From the NCBI RefSeq assembly GCF_022227845.1, contig NZ_JAJNQN010000023.1:1-63708 (forward strand): 63,708 nt of DNA, in the 5' to 3' direction. Position numbers and translations under genes: made by a program. This document shows, piece after piece, positions 38,910 to 48,116 of this stretch (within the stretch, counting starts at the first letter, position 1; each line of letters starts with the position of its first letter). The notes beneath the pieces were generated by a model. That model was not told where the DNA came from. It did not search any database and saw only the letters and a program-made list of their open reading frames with translations. The DNA comes from Ectothiorhodospira lacustris (GTDB lineage Bacteria > Pseudomonadota > Gammaproteobacteria > Ectothiorhodospirales > Ectothiorhodospiraceae).

Positions 38910-38949
38910 GTGTCTGGATTGCTCAGGTTTTGTTGAGAGCTTGAGCCTG

Positions 38950-38978
38950 ATATTAGGCAGACATGACGAAGATCGCAA
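38950..38978 (-). promoter_or_regulatory. ilvGM promoter
   Basis: On the minus strand TTGCGA (38973-38978) and TAATAT (38950-38955) with a 17-base spacer predict transcription from about 38943, 34 bases upstream of the leader peptide start. It lies just downstream of the tmcA stop. Confidence 0.7.
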
Positions 38979-38993
38979 GGGAAAATCAGCCAT

Positions 38994-41063
38994 TCACCCG
39001 ACCGGCAGACAGGCGACGGCACGCCGCAGCACCGCGATCACCGGCTTGCGGCCGGACACCCCCAGATACCGGGCCACCTCCTCCCAGGGGCGCTGCTGGA
39101 CCACCCGCATCACCAGGGCATCCCGCTCCACCGTACCGGCGCCCTCCAGGGGTGCGGCGGCCCCCGCCAGGCCGCGGATCACCCCTGCACGCAAGGCAGG
39201 TAGGCAGGCCTCATGGACCCGCCGACCATGGGCGAAGGCGGCGAACACCCTGCGATCCTCACGGGATAACGGAGGGATGTCCAGGCCATGGAACAGGGAG
39301 GCCGCCAGGTCCGGGGCCATCGTCCGCAGGGGATCGGACAACAGCAGGGGCAGCGCGCGGCCAAACTCGGCCTGAACCTGATCCAGCATCCCCTGCCCCT
39401 CTGCGGTCAACGCCTGCAGCACGGTCACGGCCCAGCCGCCGCTGCTCACCTCCGGCTTCACCCCCACCCGCACGGGCATGAACCCCTGCCCGGACCAGAA
39501 ACGCAGCAATGAAGTCGTGCCGCCGAAGCCGGCTCCGACCAGGTCGATACCGTCTTCGCGTGCCTTCTCCACCAGGCACTGCACCAGTGCACGGCCCAAT
39601 CCGCGCCCCTGAGCGGCAGGATGAACGGCGATGCGTACCACGCGCCGATAACGCAGCCGGCCGCCCTCGGGCGGCATGCCCCCGTACAGCATCAGGCTCA
39701 CGGGCAGAAAATGCCCCTGAGGGCGGCGCTCGCCCTGCCATACGGCCCGGCACAGTCCCGCGTCCAGTTCACCTTCATCCGCCACCAGGGCCACGGCGGC
39801 CACCCGCCCCTGATATACCCAGGTGACCACCCGCAGACCAGGATCGTCAAGCATCCGTTGCAGATCCGACGGACGGGTGCGGTAATGGGCCAGGGTCAGC
39901 AGGCCGAAGATCTCTCTCAGCAAAACTTCATCCCCGGCCAGGCGCTCACGGGACCACGGCTTCAGCCCACAGGCCTCAGGCCGGGCACCGGCCATGGACG
40001 CATCCGGCACCGCTTGCGCGTCCAGCAACAGGCAGCGGGCCATGAGGGCTTCCAGCGGATCATCCGCGGCCCAGCGCGCCGGGGTTTCCAGATGCAGGTG
40101 ACGGGTATCGGGCACGCGCTGCGCAAGGATGCGGAGAAAGCGCACGGCAAACCCCCGCCCGCCCCCCTCATAGCCGTGGACGGTACCCGTGAAGGCCATT
40201 GGACAGCCGGCCGCCAGACAGGCCTCCAGCCACTGATTCAGCCACTGCACGGGGATGCCTGCAGCCTCATCCACCAGCATCAGACCCGGGACCGGCTCGG
40301 GGATGCTATCGGGCGGGAAATACTGCAGCGTTGACGACCCCAGGCGCAGCCGGCCCGGCCCTCGCTCCACTGCGTCCGGGAGTAACCGTACGGCCTGCTC
40401 GAACAGCGGCCCCAGGGCCGAGAGCCGGGGCGCCGTCACACCGATATGGACACCATCGCCGCTTGGCCGGGAGGCCATCATGAGTCGTGCTGCGGCGATA
40501 CCCAGGGCGGCGGTTTTGCCCCGACCGCGATCGGCCATGACCACCAGCGCCGTCGGTGTTCTGCCCGCAGTGAGAGTTTGCAGTGCCTGTACGGCATCGC
40601 GCTGATCCTCGGTCAGACAGGGGTCCTCGGCCGGCACGTGAGGGGAGCGGGCCTTCGGCACAGGCCACGATGGCAAGGCCGCGTCCGGCCCCATGATCGG
40701 CACATCGGCACAATGGAGTTGCTGCCGGAGACGGTGCAGAAACAGAGACGCCGGAGCACCTTCCGAAGCAGGCAGAATCAGCAACAGGACACCCCCACCC
40801 CTCACCGCCCCGGAGGCGGCGCCCAGGGCATCGGCGGACAGCCCGTCGACGGCATCGAAGACCAGGGCGTCCAGATCCCTGCCCAGCAGGCTGTCGGCCT
40901 GGGGTAACGGAACATGCTCGACGGCAACCGGGAGTCGCCCCCCGACCCAGACCACGCGGGCGTCGGCAGGCAGGGCTGCACACCACTGCGCGGCCTGAAT
41001 CCTTGAAACATCATGGGCTTCCAGGCAGATCAGGTGGCGATGCAGAGAAGGAGATGGCGGCAT
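38994..41063 (-). CDS. tmcA: tRNA(Met) cytidine acetyltransferase TmcA
   Basis: A 689-residue TmcA, which makes N4-acetylcytidine at the wobble base of elongator tRNAMet. Domain order: N-terminal DUF1726-like domain, an RNA-helicase-like ATPase with Walker A ADRGRGKTAALG (about 182-193) and DEAAGIP, then a GNAT acetyltransferase domain with the acetyl-CoA loop VHPAAQGRGLGRALV, and a C-terminal tRNA-binding tail. Full length. The ilv promoter begins just beyond its stop. Confidence 0.93.
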   Translation of the reverse strand: MPPSPSLHRHLICLEAHDVSRIQAAQWCAALPADARVVWVGGRLPVAVEHVPLPQADSLLGRDLDALVFDAVDGLSADALGAASGAVRGGGVLLLILPASEGAPASLFLHRLRQQLHCADVPIMGPDAALPSWPVPKARSPHVPAEDPCLTEDQRDAVQALQTLTAGRTPTALVVMADRGRGKTAALGIAAARLMMASRPSGDGVHIGVTAPRLSALGPLFEQAVRLLPDAVERGPGRLRLGSSTLQYFPPDSIPEPVPGLMLVDEAAGIPVQWLNQWLEACLAAGCPMAFTGTVHGYEGGGRGFAVRFLRILAQRVPDTRHLHLETPARWAADDPLEALMARCLLLDAQAVPDASMAGARPEACGLKPWSRERLAGDEVLLREIFGLLTLAHYRTRPSDLQRMLDDPGLRVVTWVYQGRVAAVALVADEGELDAGLCRAVWQGERRPQGHFLPVSLMLYGGMPPEGGRLRYRRVVRIAVHPAAQGRGLGRALVQCLVEKAREDGIDLVGAGFGGTTSLLRFWSGQGFMPVRVGVKPEVSSGGWAVTVLQALTAEGQGMLDQVQAEFGRALPLLLSDPLRTMAPDLAASLFHGLDIPPLSREDRRVFAAFAHGRRVHEACLPALRAGVIRGLAGAAAPLEGAGTVERDALVMRVVQQRPWEEVARYLGVSGRKPVIAVLRRAVACLPVG

Positions 41064-41201
41064 GGCTACGTTTCCTTATGAAGCGGGGAGCGCATGGTCG
41101 ATTGCCCTATTTGTGACGGAGTTTGCAATTTCCGGACAAATATCAAGAAATTGAAACGGAATAAAGGCAAATTAGTGATGGCGCCCCGCCAAGGCCGGGC
41201 G

Positions 41202-41207
41202 TATGAT
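41202..41207 (+). promoter_or_regulatory. Candidate -10 element of the second cold-shock gene
   Basis: TATGAT at 41202-41207 is close to the -10 consensus, but no good -35 lies at the right distance (TGGCGC at 17 bases). If used, the leader would be about 117 nt, again long for a csp gene. No coding sequence was seen in 41064-41330. Confidence 0.3.
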
Positions 41208-41330
41208 GAGAGGCGCAGTCGCCCTGTTATTCGCCATGCACGGAAGTCAGCCTGTATTCTCAAGGCCTCTACCGCCGCCGGGTACGGCAGGAACGCTGCG
41301 AGTATATTTTTTCCTACGAGGTAATACGCA

Positions 41331-41534
41331 GTGCTGACTGGTACCGTGAAGTGGTTCAATGAAGGCAAGGGCTTTGGTTTCATCACGCCCGACGACGGTG
41401 GCAAAGATATCTTTGTCCACTTCTCCGCAATCGAAGGCGGTGGTTTCAAGACCTTGGCCGAAGGCCAGAAGGTGAGTTTCGAAACCCAGAAAACTCCGAA
41501 AGGTCTGGCGGCTTCCAACGTCAAGCCCGCCTGA
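41331..41534 (+). CDS. Cold-shock protein, CspA family (GTG start)
   Basis: A 67-residue cold-shock domain with KGFGFI (RNP1) and DIFVHFSAI (RNP2). It starts at GTG with a GAGG site nine bases upstream. It differs from the csp product at 30718 in many surface residues and is probably differently regulated. Followed by a strong hairpin. Confidence 0.94.
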   Translation: MLTGTVKWFNEGKGFGFITPDDGGKDIFVHFSAIEGGGFKTLAEGQKVSFETQKTPKGLAASNVKPA

Positions 41535-41613
41535 AGTCAGGGATGGCTGGATCCTGATCCGCATGGATCGTACTCGATCCGTCGGGTTGGTATACACCGA
41601 ATCCGCAGACAGG

Positions 41614-41634
41614 AACCCCGCCATTGGCGGGGTT
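41614..41634 (+). terminator. Terminator between csp and the CBS gene
   Basis: A perfect 9-bp stem AACCCCGCC/GGCGGGGTT with a three-base loop, followed by TCTTCATTT. It may also end transcription of the minus-strand CBS gene 11 bases away, although no T-run is present on that side. Confidence 0.7.
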
Positions 41635-41645
41635 CTTCATTTGTG

Positions 41646-42233
41646 CTATCGATTCAGCAGCTTCTCGATCTGGGCAAAACTCTGCACCGGCCCCTCGGCA
41701 GAGATCTCCACCCCCAGCTGGCGCCCGATCTGAGTCAGCGAAAACACGCCCCGCACCACTTCCCGCCCGCTCTCGAACTCCACCACCAAGCCATGCTGAC
41801 GTCCAGCCTCCCGCAAGGTGGTGACGACATCCCCGACCCGTGCCAGCACCACGTCGTAATGATCGATGGCGCTGATGTCGTTGCGGTGGGTCATCACATG
41901 CTTCACCGACAGCTCGTTGTGGGCAATGCGCTCATCGGACACCACCTTCACCGGGCGCTCACCCATGATGTCACGGGCGGTGACCACACCCTGGATCTGG
42001 TCGTCATCGGAGACCACGATCAAGAGACGCACCCCGGAGTGGATCATCTTCTGCAGCGCGGCATCCATGGCGGTTTCGGGAGAGACGGTCACGGCCTCCA
42101 CCCGGCGAAAGTCCGTCATCACATCCACGGCCGGGTCTTCCAGGGTGACCCGCTGCGGCAACCCCTGACGGAAACGATGCACCACCGCGTCATCGGTGAG
42201 GGCATGGGAGGGAACAAGAGTGTAACGAGCCAT
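41646..42233 (-). CDS. CBS domain protein
   Basis: A 195-residue protein with two CBS motifs (about 38-95 and 112-165; for example VKHVMTHRNDISAI). Paired CBS domains bind adenosine ligands and act as energy sensors. No enzyme or channel domain is attached. The ATG at 42233 follows a strong AGGAGG. It lies 80 bases downstream of trpC on the same strand and might be the last gene of that transcript. Target unknown. Confidence 0.8.
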   Translation of the reverse strand: MARYTLVPSHALTDDAVVHRFRQGLPQRVTLEDPAVDVMTDFRRVEAVTVSPETAMDAALQKMIHSGVRLLIVVSDDDQIQGVVTARDIMGERPVKVVSDERIAHNELSVKHVMTHRNDISAIDHYDVVLARVGDVVTTLREAGRQHGLVVEFESGREVVRGVFSLTQIGRQLGVEISAEGPVQSFAQIEKLLNR

Positions 42234-42313
42234 CAAAACCTCCTGATCGTGGCGGGAAAACCCAGCCTTGTTGTTATGTAGCCTGCAACAGCGAGTCTAG
42301 CACGGCCCTCGGA

Positions 42314-43114
42314 TCAGGCATCGAACAGGGCGCGTAGCTGGAGGCCGGGGTCCGGCGCCTTGACCAGGGCTTCGCCCACCAGGAAGGCATGCACCCCGGC
42401 CCGGCGCATGCGGGCTACGTCCTCGGGGGTGTGGATACCGCTCTCCGTCACCACCAGACGGTTCTTCGGGATGGCCGCCAGCAGATCCAGCGTGGTCTCC
42501 AGGCGGGTTTCGAAGGTTCGCAGGCTGCGATTGTTGATGCCGATGATGCAGACATCCAGGGCCAGGGCACGCGCCAGCTCATGGGCATCATGGACTTCCA
42601 CCAGGACGTTCATGCCCAGATCATGGGAGAGCTTGAGCAACTCGGAGAGCCGGGCGTCGTCCAGGGCGGACACAATCAGGAGCACGCAATCGGCCCCCAT
42701 CACCCGGGCCTCGTAGACCTGATAGGGGTCGATGATGAAGTCCTTGCGCAGCACCGGCAAGGTACAGGCGGCACGGGCATCTTCCAGATAGGCCTCATGC
42801 CCCTGGAAGAAGTCACGATCCGTCAGCACCGACAGACAGGCGGCGCCGTGCTGCGCATAGGTGCGGGCAATGGCCACGGGATCAAAGTCCTCCCGCAGCA
42901 CGCCCTTGCTGGGGCTGGCCTTCTTGATCTCGGCGATCACCGCAGGCCGTCCCGCGTTCACCCTATCCTCCAGGGCCTGCAGGAAGGGACGCACCGCCGG
43001 GGCGGCGTCCACGAAACGAGCCAGATCCTCCAGGGAGGTCCGGGCACTGCGCTCATCCACCTCTTCGCGCTTGCGGGCCAGGATCTTCTTGAGAATATCA
43101 GGGGTATCGGTCAT
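42314..43114 (-). CDS. trpC: Indole-3-glycerol phosphate synthase
   Basis: A 266-residue TIM-barrel enzyme of tryptophan synthesis with the signature [12 protein letters not shown] near the active site and [12 protein letters not shown]. Monofunctional, not fused to TrpF. The ATG at 43114 is 10 bases after GAAGG; a GTG at 43123 overlapping the trpD stop is also possible. Confidence 0.95.
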   Translation of the reverse strand: MTDTPDILKKILARKREEVDERSARTSLEDLARFVDAAPAVRPFLQALEDRVNAGRPAVIAEIKKASPSKGVLREDFDPVAIARTYAQHGAACLSVLTDRDFFQGHEAYLEDARAACTLPVLRKDFIIDPYQVYEARVMGADCVLLIVSALDDARLSELLKLSHDLGMNVLVEVHDAHELARALALDVCIIGINNRSLRTFETRLETTLDLLAAIPKNRLVVTESGIHTPEDVARMRRAGVHAFLVGEALVKAPDPGLQLRALFDA

Positions 43115-43119
43115 GGGGT

Positions 43120-44142
43120 TCACGCCTTCAGGGATTGGGAGACACGGGCCAACTCGTCCATGCGGGCCGCAGCAGCCCCACTGTCGATCACCTCGCCCGC
43201 ACGCTGAACCCCCGCCGCCATGGAATCCGCCAGGCCCGCCACATGGATGGCGGCCCCGGCATTGAGCATGACGATGTCCCGCGCAGGTCCCGGCTCACCG
43301 GCAAAGACCCGACGGATCAGGGCCAGGCTCTCTTCGGCACTGCCCACCCGGACGGCATCCAGGGGGGTACGCCGCATGCCGAACTGTTCAGGGGCGATGA
43401 TGCAGGTGGTCACCTCGCCGCCGCGCAGCTCCGCCACCCGGGTGGGTGCGCCGATACTGATCTCGTCCAGGCCGTCCTCCGCATGCACCACCATCACATG
43501 CCGGCTACCCAGCAGCCTGAGCACCTGGGCCAGAGGCTCCAGCCAGTGGGTGCTGAACACCCCCAGCACCTGATTGGGGGCGCCGGCCGGATTGGTCAAC
43601 GGTCCCAGCACGTTGAACAGGGTGCGCACGCCCATCTCCCGCCGGGGACCCACCGCGTGCTTCATGGCGCCGTGGTGCTTGGGGGCGAACAGGAAACCCA
43701 CGCCCACCTGGTTGATGCACTGGGCCACCTGCTCCGGAGCCAGTTCCAGGTTGACCCCGGCGGCCTCCAGCACGTCGGCACTGCCGGACTTGCTGGAAAC
43801 GGAGCGGTTACCGTGCTTGGCCACCCGCCCACCGGCGGCCGCCACCACGAAGGCGGAGGCGGTGGAGATGTTGAAACTGCCGGAGGCGTCACCCCCCGTG
43901 CCGCAGGTATCCACCAGGTGCTCGGCTTCCACATCGACCCGGGTGGCCAATTCACGCATCACCGAGGCGGCGGCGGCCACTTCATCCACCGTCTCCCCTT
44001 TCATGCGCAGCCCGACCAGGAAGCCGCCCATCTGGGCGGGGGTGGCCTCGCCGGTCATGATCCGGCGCATGACGTGGACCATCTCGGGTCCGGAAAGGTC
44101 GCGATGTTCAGTGACTGCGCGAATGGCTTCCTGCATGTTCAT
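43120..44142 (-). CDS. trpD: Anthranilate phosphoribosyltransferase
   Basis: A 340-residue enzyme joining anthranilate to PRPP. The PRPP loop [15 protein letters not shown] and the [18 protein letters not shown] segment are intact. Overlaps trpG by four bases. Confidence 0.96.
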   Translation of the reverse strand: MNMQEAIRAVTEHRDLSGPEMVHVMRRIMTGEATPAQMGGFLVGLRMKGETVDEVAAAASVMRELATRVDVEAEHLVDTCGTGGDASGSFNISTASAFVVAAAGGRVAKHGNRSVSSKSGSADVLEAAGVNLELAPEQVAQCINQVGVGFLFAPKHHGAMKHAVGPRREMGVRTLFNVLGPLTNPAGAPNQVLGVFSTHWLEPLAQVLRLLGSRHVMVVHAEDGLDEISIGAPTRVAELRGGEVTTCIIAPEQFGMRRTPLDAVRVGSAEESLALIRRVFAGEPGPARDIVMLNAGAAIHVAGLADSMAAGVQRAGEVIDSGAAAARMDELARVSQSLKA

Positions 44143-44792
44143 GGTGTAGCCCGCCCCCTGTCGTCGTGTGTCGTTGGATTGTTGCGGCCACCCGAGGATG
44201 GGTCAACCCGGGCCGGGGCCTCCAGAAAGTTTCTCAGCAGGTCGTGGCCATGCTGGGTCAAGATGGATTCCGGGTGAAACTGAACCCCTTCCACGTCCAG
44301 GGTGCGGTGGCGCACCCCCATGATCTCGTCCAGCGCCCCAGCCGGGGTCTCGGTCCAGGCAGTGACCTCCAGGCAGTCCGGGAGGGAGGCCTTTTCGATC
44401 ACCAGGGAGTGGTAACGGGTGGCCTCGAAGGGATTGGCCAGCCCCCGGAACACCCCCATGTCCTTGTGATGGATCATGGAAGTCTTACCGTGCATGATCT
44501 CCCGGGCATGCACGATGCGGCCGCCGAAGGCCTGGCCGATGGACTGGTGCCCCAGGCAGACCCCCAGGATGGGGACCCTGCCGGCAAAACGACGGATGGC
44601 GGCCAGGGAGATGCCCGCCTGATCCGGGGCACAAGGGCCCGGGGAGATGAAGATCCGCGCCGGGGCCAGGGCCTCGATCTCGTCCAGGGTGATGGCGTCG
44701 TTGCGCCGCACCTCCACATCGGCCCCCAACTCGCCCAGATACTGGACCAGGTTGTAGGTGAAGGAATCGTAGTTGTCGATCATCAGCAGCAT
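44139..44792 (-). CDS. trpG: Anthranilate synthase glutamine amidotransferase subunit
   Basis: A 217-residue class I amidotransferase. Catalytic cysteine in [10 protein letters not shown], His and Glu in QFHPESI. The chosen ATG gives the usual [14 protein letters not shown]. The C-terminal tail is longer by about 20 residues, with low complexity. It might also serve PabB. Confidence 0.95.
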   Translation of the reverse strand: MLLMIDNYDSFTYNLVQYLGELGADVEVRRNDAITLDEIEALAPARIFISPGPCAPDQAGISLAAIRRFAGRVPILGVCLGHQSIGQAFGGRIVHAREIMHGKTSMIHHKDMGVFRGLANPFEATRYHSLVIEKASLPDCLEVTAWTETPAGALDEIMGVRHRTLDVEGVQFHPESILTQHGHDLLRNFLEAPARVDPSSGGRNNPTTHDDRGRATP

Positions 44793-44847
44793 GTGTGCCG
44801 TACCCCAGTAGGTTGGCCGGGAGATGGAAAGGGCGGCGACAGCGGTA

Positions 44848-46350
44848 TCAGGATCGGCCCTTGCCGCGCATCGAGGCGGGCTGGATCTCCAGCCCCGACT
44901 CCGCCATGGCCACGGCACGGAACACGGCACGGCCCTTGTTCATGGTCTCGGCCCATTCGTTGTCGGGCACGGAATCATGGACCACGCCGGCGCCGGCCTG
45001 GATATGCAGGATCTGGTCTTTGATCACGGCGGTGCGGATGGCGATGGCGGTGTCCATGTTGCCCTGCCAGGACAGGTAGCCCACGGCACCGGAGTAGATG
45101 CCCCGTTTCACCGGCTCCAGTTCGTCGATGATCTCCATGGCGCGGATCTTGGGGGCACCGCTCACGGTACCCGCCGGGAAGGTGGCCCGCAGCACGTCCA
45201 TGGCGGTCATGCCGGGCCGCAGCCGGCCCACCACGTTGGAGACGATGTGCATGACGTGGGAGTAGCGTTCCACCACCATGCGCTCGGTGAGTTGGACGCT
45301 ACCGATGCGGGAGACGCGACCGGCGTCATTGCGGCCCAGGTCGATGAGCATGAGGTGTTCGGCGATTTCCTTGGGATCGGCGAGCAGGTCCTGCTCCAGG
45401 GCCCGGTCATCGGCCTCATCCTCGCCGCGGGGGCGGGTGCCGGCAATGGGTCTCACCGTGACCACCTCGTCCTCCAGGCGCACCAAAATCTCCGGGGAGG
45501 AGCCCACCACGTGGTGATCGCCCAGGTCCAGGTAGAACATGTAGGGGGAAGGATTGAGACTGCGCAAAGCCCGATAGAGATCCAGGGGGCGGGCACCGTA
45601 GGGAATGGAGAGGCGCTGGGACAGCACCACCTGCATTACATCTCCATCGACGATGTACTGCTTGCAGCGATCCACCGCCGCCTTGAAGCCATCCTCGGTA
45701 AAGCCGGAGATGAAGTCCGACTCGCTGACCTTGCGGGGCGCGGGGTGGACCGGCGGCAGATGGGTGATCCGGCGCAGTTTTTCGTGCAGTTCCTCCAGGC
45801 GTCGCTCGGCGGACTCACGTTCCCCGGCACCGGCATGGACCACCAGGTAAAGCCGTCCCGCCAGGTTGTCGTAGACCACCACCTCGTCGGAGACCATGAG
45901 CAGGATGTCGGGCACACCCAGGGGGTCAGGCTTCTCAACGCCCCCCAGGCGGGGCTCGATGTAGCGTATGGTGTCGTAACCGAAATAACCCACGAGCCCC
46001 CCGGTGAAACGGGGTTGATCCGCCAGATCAGGCACCCGGAAGCGGGTCTGGAAGGTCTCGATCCAAGCCAGCGGATCGTCCACCCGGATCTCTTCCACCA
46101 CCTGGCCGGACTCCTCCACGCAGATCTGATGCCCGCAGACCCGTACCACGGTACGGGCGGGCAGACCGACGAAGGAATAACGGCCCCATTTCTCGCCCCC
46201 CTGGACGGACTCCAACAGGTAGGAATAGGGACCGGAACCCAGCTTCAGGTAGGTGCTCAGGGGGGTGTCGAGATCGGCCAGGACCTCGCGGACCAGGGGG
46301 ATGCGGTTGTAACCCTGGCGGATCAGATCATCGAATTGTTCGGGACTCAT
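44848..46350 (-). CDS. trpE: Anthranilate synthase component I
   Basis: A 500-residue chorismate-using enzyme. Motifs [29 protein letters not shown] and [16 protein letters not shown] are intact, and the N-terminal region near [15 protein letters not shown] carries the tryptophan feedback-site pattern. No trp leader peptide was seen in the 95 bases before the start. Confidence 0.96.
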   Translation of the reverse strand: MSPEQFDDLIRQGYNRIPLVREVLADLDTPLSTYLKLGSGPYSYLLESVQGGEKWGRYSFVGLPARTVVRVCGHQICVEESGQVVEEIRVDDPLAWIETFQTRFRVPDLADQPRFTGGLVGYFGYDTIRYIEPRLGGVEKPDPLGVPDILLMVSDEVVVYDNLAGRLYLVVHAGAGERESAERRLEELHEKLRRITHLPPVHPAPRKVSESDFISGFTEDGFKAAVDRCKQYIVDGDVMQVVLSQRLSIPYGARPLDLYRALRSLNPSPYMFYLDLGDHHVVGSSPEILVRLEDEVVTVRPIAGTRPRGEDEADDRALEQDLLADPKEIAEHLMLIDLGRNDAGRVSRIGSVQLTERMVVERYSHVMHIVSNVVGRLRPGMTAMDVLRATFPAGTVSGAPKIRAMEIIDELEPVKRGIYSGAVGYLSWQGNMDTAIAIRTAVIKDQILHIQAGAGVVHDSVPDNEWAETMNKGRAVFRAVAMAESGLEIQPASMRGKGRS

Positions 46351-46445
46351 GGGACATTTCCGGTGGACAGGTCGGCACAGTGGGTGGACAGGCTGCTGTC
46401 ACCCACGCCATCGCGTCGACCGGACTAGAATGAGAATCCCAGGCA

Positions 46446-47135
46446 TCAGGCTATCTGCTCCATGAGCCCCGGCAGTTGATCGAGGCTGTCGATGACCGAA
46501 TCCGGCTTCTGCTCCCGGATATCCTGGCCGTGATTATAACCATAAGTGACGCACACAATGCCAAATCCGGCGGCACGGGCGGCCTTCACGTCGCTGCGGG
46601 AATCCCCCACCATGAGGGCATCCTTGGGATGGACGTCAAACTGATGGGCGGCATACAGCAGAGGCGCCGGATCGGGCTTCTTCTGCGGCAGGGTATCGCC
46701 GGCCACCACCAGTTCGAAAAAGTGATCGATCTCCATGGCCCGCAGCAGGGGCGCCGTGAACCGGGCTGGCTTGTTGGTCACGCAGCCCAGCCGCAGGCCG
46801 GACTGTGCCAGGACCTCCAGACCTTCGCGCACGCCGGGATAGAGCCGGCTGCGGCCGGTGTTGTTGTCCCGGTAGATCTCCATGAACAGGGCCAGCGCCC
46901 GTTCGTAGAGATCCGCGGCGGGCTCGGCCTCCATGTCGCCGGTAAGGGCGCGCTTGACCAGGCGCTCCACCCCGTTACCCACCCAGAGGCGCACCTTGGC
47001 CTCGCCCCGCACGGGCATGCCCAAGGCCTCCATCATACGGTCCACGCTGAAACTCAGGTCCGGCACGCTGTCCACCAGGGTACCGTCCAGGTCGATGAGC
47101 ACCATCTTGGGCTGCGGAATCGTCATGGGCTTCAT
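46446..47135 (-). CDS. gph: Phosphoglycolate phosphatase
   Basis: A 229-residue HAD-superfamily phosphatase: DLDGTLVDS nucleophile motif, CVTNKP and [14 protein letters not shown]. It removes phosphoglycolate made by DNA repair or, in autotrophs, by Rubisco. The ATG overlaps the rpe stop; an internal ATG at 47126 is an alternative. It lies between rpe and trpE, as in many gammaproteobacteria. Confidence 0.93.
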   Translation of the reverse strand: MKPMTIPQPKMVLIDLDGTLVDSVPDLSFSVDRMMEALGMPVRGEAKVRLWVGNGVERLVKRALTGDMEAEPAADLYERALALFMEIYRDNNTGRSRLYPGVREGLEVLAQSGLRLGCVTNKPARFTAPLLRAMEIDHFFELVVAGDTLPQKKPDPAPLLYAAHQFDVHPKDALMVGDSRSDVKAARAAGFGIVCVTYGYNHGQDIREQKPDSVIDSLDQLPGLMEQIA

Positions 47136-47821
47136 ACCTTGGCCAATTCAGCCCGCATGGCGGCGATGATACTGTCATAGCGGCTCGGGTCTTCCTTCCG
47201 GGCGGCGCCGAAGATGGCGGAGCCGGCCACGAAGGTATCGGCACCGGCGGCCTTGATCTTAGCGATGTTGTCCACCTTCACACCGCCGTCGACCTCCAGA
47301 CGGATATCCAGCCCGGACTCATCGATGCGGCGGCGGGCCTCCTTGAGCTTTGCCAACGTGGCGGGAATGAAGCTCTGGCCGCCGAAGCCCGGGTTCACGG
47401 ACATGAGCAGGATCATGTCCACCTTGTCCATCACGTAGTCCAGGTGGGACAGCGGGGTGGCGGGATTGAACACCAGGCCGGCCTTGCAGCCCTCGCTGCG
47501 GATCAACTGCAGGGTGCGGTCGATGTGCTCGGAGGCCTCGGGATGAAAGGTGATGTAGTCGGCACCGGCCTTGGCAAAATCGGGGATGATGCGGTCCACC
47601 GGCTTGACCATGAGATGCACATCGATGGGCGCAGTGACGCCGTGCTTGCGCAGGGCCTCGCACACCAGGGGGCCGATGGTCAGGTTGGGGACATAGTGGT
47701 TGTCCATCACATCGAAATGGACGATGTCCGCACCGGCGGCCAGCACCTGAGTGACTTCCTCACCCAGCCGGGCGAAGTCGGCGGAGAGGATGGAGGGCGC
47801 GATCAGATCAGGTTTTGCCAT
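47132..47821 (-). CDS. rpe: Ribulose-phosphate 3-epimerase
   Basis: A 229-residue TIM-barrel epimerase of the pentose phosphate (or Calvin) pathway. [30 protein letters not shown] and the catalytic EVDGGV are present. First gene of the rpe-gph-trpEGDC run. The 295 bases up to the GGDEF gene end carry no convincing gene. Confidence 0.96.
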   Translation of the reverse strand: MAKPDLIAPSILSADFARLGEEVTQVLAAGADIVHFDVMDNHYVPNLTIGPLVCEALRKHGVTAPIDVHLMVKPVDRIIPDFAKAGADYITFHPEASEHIDRTLQLIRSEGCKAGLVFNPATPLSHLDYVMDKVDMILLMSVNPGFGGQSFIPATLAKLKEARRRIDESGLDIRLEVDGGVKVDNIAKIKAAGADTFVAGSAIFGAARKEDPSRYDSIIAAMRAELAKV

Positions 47822-48116
47822 GGGTCTTTGCCTCGTTATTGTCGGCCATCCCCGCGCCCGACAGGGACCGGGCGGAGATAACGTTATTCGGTTTGCTTCC
47901 TTGGGTGGTGGAGGCAATGTAACCCAAGGCGCCGGGAAAATTAAGCATGGGGTGATGATGCACGGCCGGAGAATCACCCAGGAGGAACCGTACGCATCGG
48001 CGGATGAGTTCTATAATTCCTGCAACGCTGTTTCTGGCCTGCCACATCCGGGCTTCGCGTGCCGCGGCCGGACGCGCCGTGGTTGGCGAATGTTTCTCTG
48101 GCTTGCCGATGTTCAA

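Noticed and set aside
46351-46445. trp leader peptide before trpE
   Set aside because: The short frame present has only one Trp codon and no attenuator hairpin with a T-run.
47808-48116. 102-codon frame on the minus strand between the GGDEF gene and rpe
   Set aside because: It starts at TTG, overlaps the rpe start region, has no conserved features and no ribosome site.
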